A stretch of DNA of 64,000 nucleotides from Streptomyces sp. AM 4-1-1 (GCF_029167625.1 NZ_CP119145.1:6944001-7008000); one strand, 5' to 3'; shown: positions 44,062 through 52,736, numbered from the stretch's first letter. The notes: generated by a model from the letters alone, not told the origin. A program made the numbers and translations.

Positions 44062-45464
44062 TGACGGAGAACCAGCGGGACACCGGCCCCCGGCACGCGG
44101 TCGGCGAGGACCGGGCGCTGACCGCGCTCGACGCGGCCCTCGCCGCCAGCGACGCGGATGCCACGGAGGCGTTCCTCACCGCCAGGTCGGGGGAGTACAC
44201 CCGGTTCGCGGACACCCGCGTCCATCACCCGCAGGACATCGTCGAACAGCAGCTCATGGTGCGCGTCGTCGTCGACGGACACGCCGCACGCGCCGCGACC
44301 TCCCGGATCGAGGACATCACCGGCACCGTCCACCGGGCCTGCCGGGCCGCCCGCGCCCAGGCCGCCGCCGGCCTGCCCGGCCACGCCCACCCGGTGGCGG
44401 CCGCGCCGGAGGGCCGTCCCGACGCTCCCGTCCGGCACCCCGACACCGGGACCTGGGACGTCGGTGAGCGCTCCCGGCTCGCCGGGCACGCGATGGACGC
44501 CGCCCGCCGGGCGGGCGGCGCCGCGTACGGGATGTTCGGCCGGGCGACGACCGAACTGGCGGTGGCCACCTCCGGCGGAGTACGCGTCCACACCTCCGCC
44601 ACCGAGGCCGGCGCGGCACTCACCGTCAAGATCGACGACGGCTCGTCCCACTGGACCGACCTGGGCCGCTCGTCCACCGCCCTCGACACCCACGCGAACA
44701 TCACCCGCGCCATCGGCCAGGCGCGCGCCGCCCGCACCCCGGAGGAGCTGCCCGACGGTGTCCACGACGTCGTCCTCGGCCCGCTCGCCGCCGCGGAGTT
44801 CCTCGACTTCTTCGGCACCTTCGGATTCACCGGCTCCGCACTCGCCGACGGGGTCGGCGCGGTCGCCGAACGCCGGGGCCACCAGGTCGCGTCCCCGCTG
44901 ATCACCGTGGCCGACGACGCGCTCGCCCCGGTCGGGCTGCCCATCGCCTTCGACTTCGAAGGCGTGCCCAAGCGACGGGTCACCTTCCTCGACCGGGGAC
45001 GCGTGGCCGACGCGGTGACCGACCTGGCGTCCGCCGCCCTCCTCGGCACCACCTCCACCGGCCACGCGCACATCGCCCGCGAGGAGTCCCCGCGCGCCAT
45101 CCCGATGAACCTGGTGATGTCCGCCGGGCACACCCCGGAGGACGCGCTCATCGCCGGCGTCGAGCGCGGCGTCTACATCCAGCGCTTCTGGTACACCCGC
45201 GCGGTCGACACCCAGGCCACCACCATCACCGGCGTCAGCCGCGACGCCTGCTTCCTCATCGAACACGGCGTACTCACCCGCCCCGTACGCGGCAGACGCT
45301 TCACCGAGAGCGTCTTCGGCGCACTCGCCCGCGTCGACGCCGTCGGCGACCGCCTCGCCTCCAAGCCCCTCATGAACACCTGGAACGGCTGCGCCAGCGC
45401 CCCCGCCCTGCGGATACGCGGATTCAGGTTCGGCAGCCGCCCCGCCACGAGCAGGGACACCTGA
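44061..45464 (+). CDS. tldE: TldE/PmbA-type peptidase partner subunit
   Basis: The start is the ATG of a TGATG junction with tldD. The 467-residue product follows the TldE pattern: FTGSALADGVGAVAERRG, then VPKRRVTFLDRGRVADAVTD and the C-terminal FWYTRAVDTQATTITGVSRDACFLIEHGV and RFTESVFGALARVDAVGD. It lacks any HExxxH motif, as expected for the non-catalytic partner that completes the TldD/TldE chamber. An early acidic and variable region (about 100-140) is longer than in E. coli PmbA. It is followed after a single base by the first DUF4438 gene. Confidence 0.9.
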   Translation: MTENQRDTGPRHAVGEDRALTALDAALAASDADATEAFLTARSGEYTRFADTRVHHPQDIVEQQLMVRVVVDGHAARAATSRIEDITGTVHRACRAARAQAAAGLPGHAHPVAAAPEGRPDAPVRHPDTGTWDVGERSRLAGHAMDAARRAGGAAYGMFGRATTELAVATSGGVRVHTSATEAGAALTVKIDDGSSHWTDLGRSSTALDTHANITRAIGQARAARTPEELPDGVHDVVLGPLAAAEFLDFFGTFGFTGSALADGVGAVAERRGHQVASPLITVADDALAPVGLPIAFDFEGVPKRRVTFLDRGRVADAVTDLASAALLGTTSTGHAHIAREESPRAIPMNLVMSAGHTPEDALIAGVERGVYIQRFWYTRAVDTQATTITGVSRDACFLIEHGVLTRPVRGRRFTESVFGALARVDAVGDRLASKPLMNTWNGCASAPALRIRGFRFGSRPATSRDT

Positions 45465-45465
45465 C

Positions 45466-46371
45466 ATGGACGTACGCACCAATGCCCACCGGCTGGTCAC
45501 CCAGATCCTGACCGGCGAGGTGTGGCCGCCCCTGGCCGACCGGCACGGCCACCGCGCCGACGCCGACGGCCGCCCGTTCCTGCTGCCCGGCATGGGCGGG
45601 GTGACCCTCGGCGTCCACCCCGGCGACCCCGCCACCGGGTACGCCGCCGACCACCTGGAACCGGGCCTGTCGATCCGTCACCGCGACGCGGGGGCGAACA
45701 TGGCCGTCCAGTTCCTCAGCTGCGTCGGCAACACCGTCCGGGTGTGCGACGGCCCGGCCGCCGGCCAGGAGGGAATCGTGACCGGCCAGCACGCCTACGT
45801 ACTCGCCGACTTCCCCGAACCGGTCCTCGAACGCGTCACCACCGGCGACACGGTGTCCATCACCGCACGCGGCCAGGGCCTGCGACTGACCGACCACCCC
45901 GAAGTGACCGTCAAGAACTGCTCACCCGAACTCATCGACCGGATGCCCGGTGCCACCCGCGCCGACGGAAGACTGGAGGTCCACGTCGCCGCGCACATCC
46001 CGGCGGAGGCCGTCGGCGCCGGTACGGGCATGCCGTCCGAATTCGCCAACACCGACCTCATGGGCGCCTACGCCGGACTGTCACCGGACCTGTCCCTCGG
46101 CCTGGAAGCGCTGCGCATCGGCGACTTCGTCGCACTGTGCGACCAGGACCACCGCTACGGCCGGGGCTACCGGGAGGACTGGATCACCATCGGTGTCATC
46201 TCGACCGGCCACTGCGTGCTCCACGGACACGGCCCCGGCCCCTCCACCCTGATCACCGGCCCCGCGCAGGCGTTCCACCTCGTCGACGACCCCGGCGCCA
46301 ACCTCGGAACACTCTTCCCGTCCGAACCGGCGGAACCATCCGTCCCGTCCACCCGGGAGTACAGCCGATGA
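45466..46371 (+). CDS. DUF4438 domain protein (first copy)
   Basis: A 301-residue soluble protein beginning MDVRTNAHRLVTQILTGEVWPP. It has the DUF4438 features: GMGGVTLGVHPGDPATGYAADHLEPG, LSCVGNTVRVCDG, then GIVTGQH and the central SITARGQGLRL, and TIGVISTGHCVLHGHGPGPSTLI near the end. The family is known from structural genomics of Thermotoga but has no assigned activity. No signal peptide or cofactor motif is visible. Together with the second copy it sits at the end of the peptide-uptake operon, which suggests it acts on the imported product. The next start overlaps its stop (ATGA). Confidence 0.82.
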   Translation: MDVRTNAHRLVTQILTGEVWPPLADRHGHRADADGRPFLLPGMGGVTLGVHPGDPATGYAADHLEPGLSIRHRDAGANMAVQFLSCVGNTVRVCDGPAAGQEGIVTGQHAYVLADFPEPVLERVTTGDTVSITARGQGLRLTDHPEVTVKNCSPELIDRMPGATRADGRLEVHVAAHIPAEAVGAGTGMPSEFANTDLMGAYAGLSPDLSLGLEALRIGDFVALCDQDHRYGRGYREDWITIGVISTGHCVLHGHGPGPSTLITGPAQAFHLVDDPGANLGTLFPSEPAEPSVPSTREYSR

Positions 46372-47279
46372 CCCCACAGCCGCCCCACCCGATCACCTCG
46401 GCGGCGCCGCGCCCCACCGAGGTCAACCTCCTCGGCATCGTCGAACACCCCGCGATGGCCCACTTCGATCCGTACCAGGTCGACGCCGACGGCGCCCCCT
46501 ACGTCTCCGTCGGCACCACGGGTGTCGTCCTCGGGGTACGGCTGGGGGACTCCGTCTTCGCCCACGACGCCGACCATGTGGCACCGGGGGCCTGCCTGGC
46601 CCATCCCGACCAGGAAGCCCGGCACGCGCTGACCGCGTTCGCCTGCCTGGGCAACCGGGCCGAGGTACGTACCGGAGACGCCACCGGCGCTGTCGGCACC
46701 GTGATCGGCAAACGCGGCGAGGAGGGACGCGTCATCGTCTCCCTGCCGCAGGACGTGCTCGCCCGGCTCCGCCCCGGCGACCGGATCGCCGTCCGCGGCT
46801 CCGGCCAGGGAGCGCGCCCGGCCTCACCCGCCCTCGACGGACGCGTAAAACTCCTCAACATCGACCCGGCGTTGCTCGCCCGGCTGCCGCTGGACCTCAC
46901 GGGCGACACCGTGACCGGAAGTGTCCGGGGCACGGTGCCGAGCCGTCTCGCCGGAAACGGCCTGGGACGGCCGGCCCCGCTGTGGGACCTCGACATCCAG
47001 CTCACCGAGGAACGTGCCGGACGGCTGGGGCTCGCCCGGCTGAGCCTGGGCGACCTGGTCGCGCTGGCCGACATGGACGTACGCACCACCATGGGATACC
47101 GCGCGGACCGGCTCACGGTCGGGATCGTCGTGCACGGCGCGAGTCCACTGCCCGGCCACGGACCCGGCGTCACACCGATCATGACCGGCCCCGCCGACGC
47201 CTTCGCCCTCACCCGCGACCCGGTCGGGCACACCGGACTCACCGAAGCCGTCCTCGAACTGGTATGCAGGCCCGGGTGA
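46368..47279 (+). CDS. DUF4438 domain protein (second, divergent copy)
   Basis: A 303-residue paralogue of the preceding gene, coupled by ATGA. Shared landmarks in the same order are VVLGVRLGDSVFAHDADHVAPGACLAHPD, ACLGNRAEVRTGDATGAVGTVIGKRG, IAVRGSGQGARP, and LTVGIVVHGASPLPGHGPGVTPIMTGPADAF. Identity between the two copies is clearly partial by eye, and the second has an N-terminal extension with VNLLGIVEHP. Conservation of G-H-G-P-G and of an acid-rich central loop in both suggests that each keeps a functional site; a heteromeric complex is plausible. Function unknown. Confidence 0.8.
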   Translation: MTPQPPHPITSAAPRPTEVNLLGIVEHPAMAHFDPYQVDADGAPYVSVGTTGVVLGVRLGDSVFAHDADHVAPGACLAHPDQEARHALTAFACLGNRAEVRTGDATGAVGTVIGKRGEEGRVIVSLPQDVLARLRPGDRIAVRGSGQGARPASPALDGRVKLLNIDPALLARLPLDLTGDTVTGSVRGTVPSRLAGNGLGRPAPLWDLDIQLTEERAGRLGLARLSLGDLVALADMDVRTTMGYRADRLTVGIVVHGASPLPGHGPGVTPIMTGPADAFALTRDPVGHTGLTEAVLELVCRPG

Positions 47280-47338
47280 CCGAGTCGCCCGCACACGTCG
47301 CACCACCCATCCAGGTCTCCAGGTCGGAGGAATTGTCA

Positions 47339-47992
47339 GTGCTGGAACACCTTTCCCTGCCGGAGACGGTCCGGTTGACGCTGCGCCGGCGCATCCTCAA
47401 CGCCGAACTGCCCGCGGGCACCCGGCTGATCGAGGCCGGTCTCGCCGGCGAGTACAACGTGAGCCGGGCCACGATCCGGCAGGCACTGCACGCCCTTCAG
47501 GCGGAGGGCCTGGTCGAGATCTCCCCCCGCCGCCACAGCGTCGTCACCCGGCTGTCGGTCGAGGACGCGACCGACATCTGCCACGCCCGGTCGGTGCTGG
47601 AGGCCAGTGCCGCCCAGGAAACGGTACGCGTCGCCCCCGACAGCCTCTTCGAAGCCCTGGACGAGACGGTCGGCCGGATGGAACGGGCCGCCCGGGTCGG
47701 TGACATCGCGGAACTCGTGGACACCGACATCCGGTTCCACACCCTGATCGTCACCACCTGCGGACGGCGGCGCCTCCTCGAACTGTGGCAGACCCTCGAC
47801 GGCCAGATCGGCGCGCTGATGCGTTCGACCCTGGACCGGGAGCAGGAGGACCTCGCCGATGTCGTGCAGTGGCACCGGGACCTGCTGGAAGTCCTCGCCA
47901 CCCGGGTCCCCGAGGAGGCCGCCCGGGAGGTCCGCCACCACTACATGGCCAACGCCCCCGGGTGGACGCGCACCGGGTCGCCCCTCTCCTGA
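47339..47992 (+). CDS. GntR family transcriptional regulator, FCD subfamily (second)
   Basis: The winged-helix part is ETVRLTLRRRILNAELPAGTRLIEAGLAGEYNVSRATIRQALHALQAEGLV and the FCD domain follows (DATDICHARSVLEASAA..., TDIRFHTLIVTTCGRRRLLELW..., VVQWHRDLLEVL). GGAGGA lies 7 bases before the GTG at 47339. Alternatives are ATG 47264 and GTG 47276, the latter making a GTGA overlap with the DUF4438 stop but without a ribosome binding site. This is the second FCD regulator of the locus, placed at its 3' end and reading in the same direction, so it probably autoregulates or balances the first one. Confidence 0.87.
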   Translation: MLEHLSLPETVRLTLRRRILNAELPAGTRLIEAGLAGEYNVSRATIRQALHALQAEGLVEISPRRHSVVTRLSVEDATDICHARSVLEASAAQETVRVAPDSLFEALDETVGRMERAARVGDIAELVDTDIRFHTLIVTTCGRRRLLELWQTLDGQIGALMRSTLDREQEDLADVVQWHRDLLEVLATRVPEEAAREVRHHYMANAPGWTRTGSPLS

Positions 47993-48199
47993 AACCGGCC
48001 CCGCCGCACCCCGCCCGGACCGCCGGACCGCGGCGGCCCGGGGAGCCGGCCGTCCGCACCCGGGGCAAGGACCCATGGCCCGGCGTCGCGGTTCATTTCC
48101 TGGTACATGCCACGGCGTTGAGCATGAACCACGTACACTCGGCCCCGTTTCCGCCGGTCGGCGGAGAGCGCACGCACTGATCGACCAGGGAGTTTCGAC

Positions 48200-48430
48200 G
48201 TGAGTTTCACGGACAGGACCGAAATACCGATCTACGCGGGCCTCGTGGAGGAGCAGGGGGACGTCCTCGCCGAGGTGCGCCAGGTGGCGGAGCAGACTCT
48301 GCGCGAGGCGGGCCGGGCGATCGACTTCAGCGACATCCGGGCACCGGCCCGGTGGACCCCCCCGACGGGTCATTCGCATCAGGGCGGAACACTGTTCGCA
48401 CCGGAGCCGGAGCAGAAGCAGGCCCCTTGA
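48200..48430 (+). CDS. Small hypothetical protein (76 aa)
   Basis: The GTG at 48200 follows a GGGA site. The 76 residues begin MSFTDRTEIPIYAGLVEEQGDVLAEVRQVAEQTLREAGRAIDFSD, a predicted amphipathic helical segment, and end in a Pro-rich tail. No membrane helix, cysteine or known catalytic motif. The coding bias is good. It lies about 210 bases after the GntR regulator and may have its own promoter. I believe similar short proteins exist in other Streptomyces, but I do not know a function. Confidence 0.6.
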   Translation: MSFTDRTEIPIYAGLVEEQGDVLAEVRQVAEQTLREAGRAIDFSDIRAPARWTPPTGHSHQGGTLFAPEPEQKQAP

Positions 48431-49238
48431 CCGAGCGGTTCCATCACGCGGCCGAGGACGCCGCGCGTCGGACCGTTCCCTGTCGCGGCGGACATCGCAC
48501 CGGCGGACATCGCACCGGGGGACGCGCCACCCGCGGCGGGGCGACGGGCGGCCGCCAGGAGGTACGGCGAGCCGACGGTCCGTGAACCGGTCCTCCCGGC
48601 CGGGCGCCGCCGAATGAGCCGACGCCGTGGTCTCGTGCCGTGGTGACGGCCGGCGTGACAGGCCGACGACCGTGCCGGCCAGGACGGCGAACAGCGTGAG
48701 GGCGCCCGCGAACGCCACGGCGGCGCGGTCCGGCAACCCCGGCCAGGTCGGCCCCGCCGCCTTCGCCCTGACGGGCCCCCGCCGTGACACACCTCGCCGG
48801 GCCGGACGCCCTGCCGCACCGGTGACGACGCGGGCGCCGCAGCCGGCGTGGGACACATGCGCACCCCGCACCCAAGACGAAGCGCACGGGACGCCGCCGC
48901 ACATCATGTACGCCGTACCCGGCGCCGCGGACGCGAGGGAGTTCGCCACCGCTCCGTAGCGGTAGCGGCTCCTCGCGCCGAGCGGCCCGAGCAACGGGAG
49001 CGGCAAGGAGCCGGGACCCCGGACCGGGGACTGGTGAGTGGCCGGGACGCCGGACCGGGCACGGCGAGGGACCGGGACTCCCGCATCCCGGATGCGGGAG
49101 CCCCGCACACCCCGGACACCCCTCTCCGACCGCCGCCACCTCGGTCGACGCGGCAGGACGCACCGGATGTCGCGTTCCCTCCAGATATCGATGGGTGGCC
49201 AAACCTCACTTTCCTGGCGTTTCATCAGCACATCGCGC
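48431..49238. other. Long gap with a possible minus-strand membrane-protein remnant and repeats
   Basis: About 800 bases without a firm gene. On the minus strand a frame between roughly 48560 and 48790 encodes PDRAAVAFAGALTLFAVLAGTVVGLSRRP, a single transmembrane helix with G/C-rich third positions, but I find no good start, so it may be a remnant. A perfect 15-bp tandem duplication sits at 48487-48516. A palindrome at 49078-49100 (10-11-bp arms with 1-3 loop bases) could be a terminator. The segment 48960-49140 is rich in GGGAC/CCGGG-type imperfect repeats. Confidence 0.4.
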
Positions 49239-49275
49239 ATTGGTCTTGACCAATACCTGATCGTGTGAAAAGTAT
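49239..49275 (+). promoter_or_regulatory. DasR-like operator (dre) over the promoter of the choice-of-anchor A gene
   Basis: ATTGGTCTTGACCAAT (49239-49254) is a perfect palindrome around TT. The DasR site consensus is ACTGGTCTAGACCACT; the conserved TGGTCT-x-GACCA core is present. It overlaps a -35 TTGACC (49246-49251), with a weak -10 (AAGTAT, 49270-49275) 18 bases later. The gene starts at 49330. Site identification is by eye. Confidence 0.55.
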
Positions 49276-49329
49276 GGGCAAAAGCGCCACAGAGCCTTCA
49301 CATTCACCCCCGCAGGAGCACCAGGTCCC

Positions 49330-50622
49330 ATGCGCACAACTGCAACCGCAACCGCCGCAGCCGCCGTCCTCGGCGGAGCCCTTGTTCTCGGTCTCGCCGC
49401 CGCCCCGGCCGTGCAGGCCGCGCCCGCCGATCAGGCCGGATGCGCCACCGACGCCTTCGGGATCGCCGGGAAGTACGGTGAGTTCGTCCTCGGCGACGAC
49501 GTCCACTCGCCCGACGCGGAGGGCGCGGTGGCCGTCGGCGGCAATGCCGACTTCCGCGGCGGCTTCAGCGTCGCCAACGAACTGTCGGCCGCCGAGGTCG
49601 CCGCCCTGCCCGGCCGGGCGGCGCTCGTCGTCCGTGGCGACCTGGTCAACGGCGCGTCGGCCACCGTGGTGATGAAGGGCGACGCGGTCGTCGGCGGCAA
49701 GGTCAGCACCCGCGCCGTCGAGCTGCACTCCGGCGCCTTCCGCCAGGACGCACGGCTGATCGACTTCGACGCCGAGTTCGCGAAGCTCCGTTCCTACTCC
49801 TCCGCCCTCGCCGAGGAGCCGGTGACCGACGGCGTCCATGTGACGCTCCAGGGCACCAAGCTCACCCTGGAGGGCGGCAACACCACCCGCAACGTCTTCA
49901 AGGTGACGGCGGACCAGCTGGAGCAGGCCAAGGACATCTACATAAAGGTCCCGGCCGGCGCCACCACGATCGTCAACGTCAGCGGCGGGAGCTACGACAT
50001 GGAGAAGGCCGGCACCACCGGCTTCTTCCTGTCCGGCGGCCAGGACTACGTGCTGGACGACAAGCTCCAGAGCGCCTCCGACGGCAAGGTCCGGGCCCGG
50101 CTGCTGTGGAACTTCCCCGAGGCCCTCACGGTCACCAAGAGCAGCAAGGGCGCCTGGCCCGGCAGTGTGCTGGCGCCCCGCGCGCATCTGGAACTGGGCA
50201 CCGCCGCGCCGGTCAACGGATCGGTGTGGGTCGCCTCGCTGCACGGTTCGGGCGGAGCGGAGACGCACCACTTCCCCTTCAGCGGCTGCCTCCCGGAGAC
50301 CGGCACGACCCCGCCCGCCACGCCGTCGCCGAGCGGCACGCCCGAGACCACGCCTCCGGTGGACGCCACGCCCTCCGCCTCGGTGACACCGCCCGCGGAG
50401 AGCGGCACGCCGGGCACCGGCACGCCCTCCGACGACTCCTCCGGGTCCGCCGCACCGGGCACGCCGACCGCGTCGGAGAGCCCGGCACCCGGCGCCGGCG
50501 GCGGTGACCTGGCCTCGACGGGCAGCAGCGGTACGGTTCCGCTGGTCATCGGCACCTTCGTGGTGCTCGCCGCGGGCACCGGCCTGGTCGTCGTGGCCCG
50601 CCGCCGGACCAAGCGCGCCTGA
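49330..50622 (+). CDS. Choice-of-anchor A family cell-wall protein with LAxTG-type sorting signal
   Basis: The 430-residue protein has a Sec signal peptide ending AVQAAPA. The mature part opens DAFGIAGKYGEFVLGDDVHSPDAEGAVAVGGNADFRGGF, the choice-of-anchor A domain, a beta-rich region of about 270 residues that ends near AETHHFPFSGCLP. A Thr/Pro/Ser/Gly-rich stalk of about 80 residues follows, then LASTGSSG, a transmembrane helix (TVPLVIGTFVVLAAGTGLVVVA) and an RRRTKRA tail. LAxTG is the motif cut by class E sortases, so the protein is probably linked to peptidoglycan. Its adhesion or binding target is unknown. A DasR-like operator lies in the promoter, which hints at control by N-acetylglucosamine or chitin. 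Confidence 0.87.
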   Translation: MRTTATATAAAAVLGGALVLGLAAAPAVQAAPADQAGCATDAFGIAGKYGEFVLGDDVHSPDAEGAVAVGGNADFRGGFSVANELSAAEVAALPGRAALVVRGDLVNGASATVVMKGDAVVGGKVSTRAVELHSGAFRQDARLIDFDAEFAKLRSYSSALAEEPVTDGVHVTLQGTKLTLEGGNTTRNVFKVTADQLEQAKDIYIKVPAGATTIVNVSGGSYDMEKAGTTGFFLSGGQDYVLDDKLQSASDGKVRARLLWNFPEALTVTKSSKGAWPGSVLAPRAHLELGTAAPVNGSVWVASLHGSGGAETHHFPFSGCLPETGTTPPATPSPSGTPETTPPVDATPSASVTPPAESGTPGTGTPSDDSSGSAAPGTPTASESPAPGAGGGDLASTGSSGTVPLVIGTFVVLAAGTGLVVVARRRTKRA

Positions 50623-50626
50623 CATC

Positions 50627-50661
50627 CGGGGACCCCGCCCGTGCGGCGGGCGGGGTCCCCG
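50627..50661 (+). terminator. 14-bp hairpin terminator after the anchored protein
   Basis: Arms 50627-50640 and 50648-50661 are reverse complements around a 7-base loop, beginning 5 bases after the stop codon. The GC-rich stem is typical of Streptomyces terminators. Confidence 0.75.
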
Positions 50662-50777
50662 CGGTTACGCCCTCCCGACCCTGACGCCAGGCCCCGGTCA
50701 CGGCGGTCGGAACACCACTCAGGGAGCGTCTCGGAGCGTCCCCCTTCCTTCCTCACGTCGGTCCGGACGGCTCGGGA

Positions 50778-52736
50778 TCAGGGCCGACCGCCCTTGAGGG
50801 GGCGGTCGTCGTGAGGCCGGGACCACCACACGCCCTCACCGCCGGACAGGCCCGGCAGCCGGTGCTGTACCGCCTGGACACGGCGGGCCGGGATCGTGCC
50901 CCTGAGCAGCCACGAGGACGTACCGCCGGTGGTCTGCTCGATGTCCGCCTCCAGCATGCCGAGGCATCCGACGACCGGGGTGAGGGCGTCGAGGGGAACA
51001 TCCACTTCGAAGGCGTGATAGGGCTCGTACACCTGTGTGCCCGCCTCCTCCAGGGCGCGGGCGAGCACGATCGGAGTGAGGCCGCGGAAGTCACCGGCCG
51101 CGCTGATCGGGCCGGCGAAGCCCGAGCGGACGAGGGTGACGGTGCAGTCGGTCACCGCCCAGCCGTGCGGTCCCCGGCGCAGTGCGGTGTGCACGGTCTC
51201 CTCGACGGCGCAGTGGAAGGCGGGGGGCAGGGCGCCGAGTTCGGTCTCGTACCTGAAGGCCGTTCCGGCGCCGCGGTCCGCGGGCTCGACCCGCAGCCCG
51301 ACGGTCGCCCAGAAGCCGCTCTCGCTCGGACCGCGCCGTGCCATCTCCTCATGCGCCTCACCCGTACCGACGGGACGTTCCAGACACACCGTCCGACTGG
51401 GCTCGAAGACGGCGTCGACGCCGTAGTCGTCCGCCAGGACCCCCGCGATGATCTCCTTCTGGATCTCCCCGTACAGCAGTACGGAGGTGGCGCCTCCGGG
51501 TTCCGGGCGGGTGTGGATGAGGGGGTCCTGTTCGGCGAGGTTCCGCAGCGCCGTACGCAGACGGGCCGCTGAGCCGGGTGCCGCGTCGCGGGGGCGGACG
51601 ACCGACCGCAGGGTGGGGGCGGGGAAGAACGGCCGTGCGGTGCCCTTGTCCGCGTCGCCCGGCTCTCCGAGCCGGTCTCCCACCCGGATACCGGCGATCC
51701 CTCCGAGCTTCCCGATGTTCCCCGCCGTCAGGACGTGGCAGCGGGTGGCCTCCCGTCCGACGACGTGGAGCGAGGTGACCCGGCCGGTGAGGCCGTCGCT
51801 GCGGCCTTCGGGGTTCCGGCGGTGGAAGGTCACCCGCTGCCGGAGGGCCAGTTCGCCCGCGAACAGACGCAGATAGGCGGTCTTCTCGCCGGACGGACCA
51901 CGTTCGACGGCGAACACCGTGCCCCGCGGGCCGTCCGCCGGCCGCGGATTCGCCGTCCTCAGGGCGTGCCCGGTGGGCGCGGGCGGGAGCAGCAGCTCCG
52001 TGATGGCGTCGATCAGCGCCCCGGTTCCCTCCCCGCTCAGGGCCGATCCGAAGTAGACCGGATGCAGCAGCCGTTTCGCGGTGCGGTCGGCGACCCACGT
52101 GTGAAGCTCACCGGGGGAGAGGGGCGGGCCTTCCACGACGCGGGCGAGGAGCCCGTCGTCGGTCCCGGCGAGGGCTTCCTCCGCGTGCGCGCGGAAGTCC
52201 GGGTCGTCGAAGGACCGTGGCAGTGCGCGCGCGGAGCGGGTACCGAGGTCCCGCACCGCCGTCATCGGGAGGACGCGGGGGGTGAGCTTCTCCCGGATGG
52301 CCGCCAGCAGTTCCTCCTGCCGCGCGCCCGGCCGGTCGATCTTGTTGACGAACAAGAGGGTCGGCAGCCCCACGTCCCGCAGGGTGCGCATCAGGAGCCG
52401 GGTGTGAGCCTGGACGCCCTCTACGGCCGAGAGGAGGAGAACCGCGCCGTCGAGCACGCCGAGGGCCCGTTCGACCTCGGCGATGAAGTCGGCGTGCCCC
52501 GGGGTGTCGATCAGATTGACCTGTGTGGAGCCGACGACGAAGGAGACCACGGCCGAGCGGATGGTGATGCCGCGCTGCCGCTCGATGGTCCCGGTGTCGG
52601 TCCGGGTACTGCCCGCGTCCACGCTGCCGAGCCGGTCGATCGTGCCGGTGTCGAACAGCAGACGCTCCGTCAGGCTGGTCTTACCGGCGTCGACGTGCGC
52701 GAGAATGCCGATGTTCAGGGTGCGCTGGGTGTGCAT
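50778..52736 (-). CDS. Tetracycline-resistance-type ribosomal protection GTPase (TetM/Otr(A)-like)
   Basis: A 652-residue elongation-factor-G homologue. The G domain has AHVDAGKTSLTERLL (G1), RGITIRSAVVSF (G2), DTPGHADFIAEVERAL (G3) and FVNKIDRPGA (G4). The later domains match EF-G II to V, with SGFWATVGLRVEPA and HAFEVDVPLDALTPVVGCLGMLEADI. It is shorter than EF-G (about 700), as in TetM, TetO and Otr(A), which chase tetracycline from the ribosome. Its stand-alone position away from str or tuf genes also fits. No tetracycline biosynthesis genes lie nearby; the MFS and O-methyltransferase genes are 8 kb away. Confidence 0.85.
   Translation of the reverse strand: MHTQRTLNIGILAHVDAGKTSLTERLLFDTGTIDRLGSVDAGSTRTDTGTIERQRGITIRSAVVSFVVGSTQVNLIDTPGHADFIAEVERALGVLDGAVLLLSAVEGVQAHTRLLMRTLRDVGLPTLLFVNKIDRPGARQEELLAAIREKLTPRVLPMTAVRDLGTRSARALPRSFDDPDFRAHAEEALAGTDDGLLARVVEGPPLSPGELHTWVADRTAKRLLHPVYFGSALSGEGTGALIDAITELLLPPAPTGHALRTANPRPADGPRGTVFAVERGPSGEKTAYLRLFAGELALRQRVTFHRRNPEGRSDGLTGRVTSLHVVGREATRCHVLTAGNIGKLGGIAGIRVGDRLGEPGDADKGTARPFFPAPTLRSVVRPRDAAPGSAARLRTALRNLAEQDPLIHTRPEPGGATSVLLYGEIQKEIIAGVLADDYGVDAVFEPSRTVCLERPVGTGEAHEEMARRGPSESGFWATVGLRVEPADRGAGTAFRYETELGALPPAFHCAVEETVHTALRRGPHGWAVTDCTVTLVRSGFAGPISAAGDFRGLTPIVLARALEEAGTQVYEPYHAFEVDVPLDALTPVVGCLGMLEADIEQTTGGTSSWLLRGTIPARRVQAVQHRLPGLSGGEGVWWSRPHDDRPLKGGRP

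Noticed and set aside
48487..48516. Two perfect 15-bp tandem units as a possible CRISPR or iteron
   Set aside because: Only two copies, no spacers and no associated genes; simple duplication is more likely.
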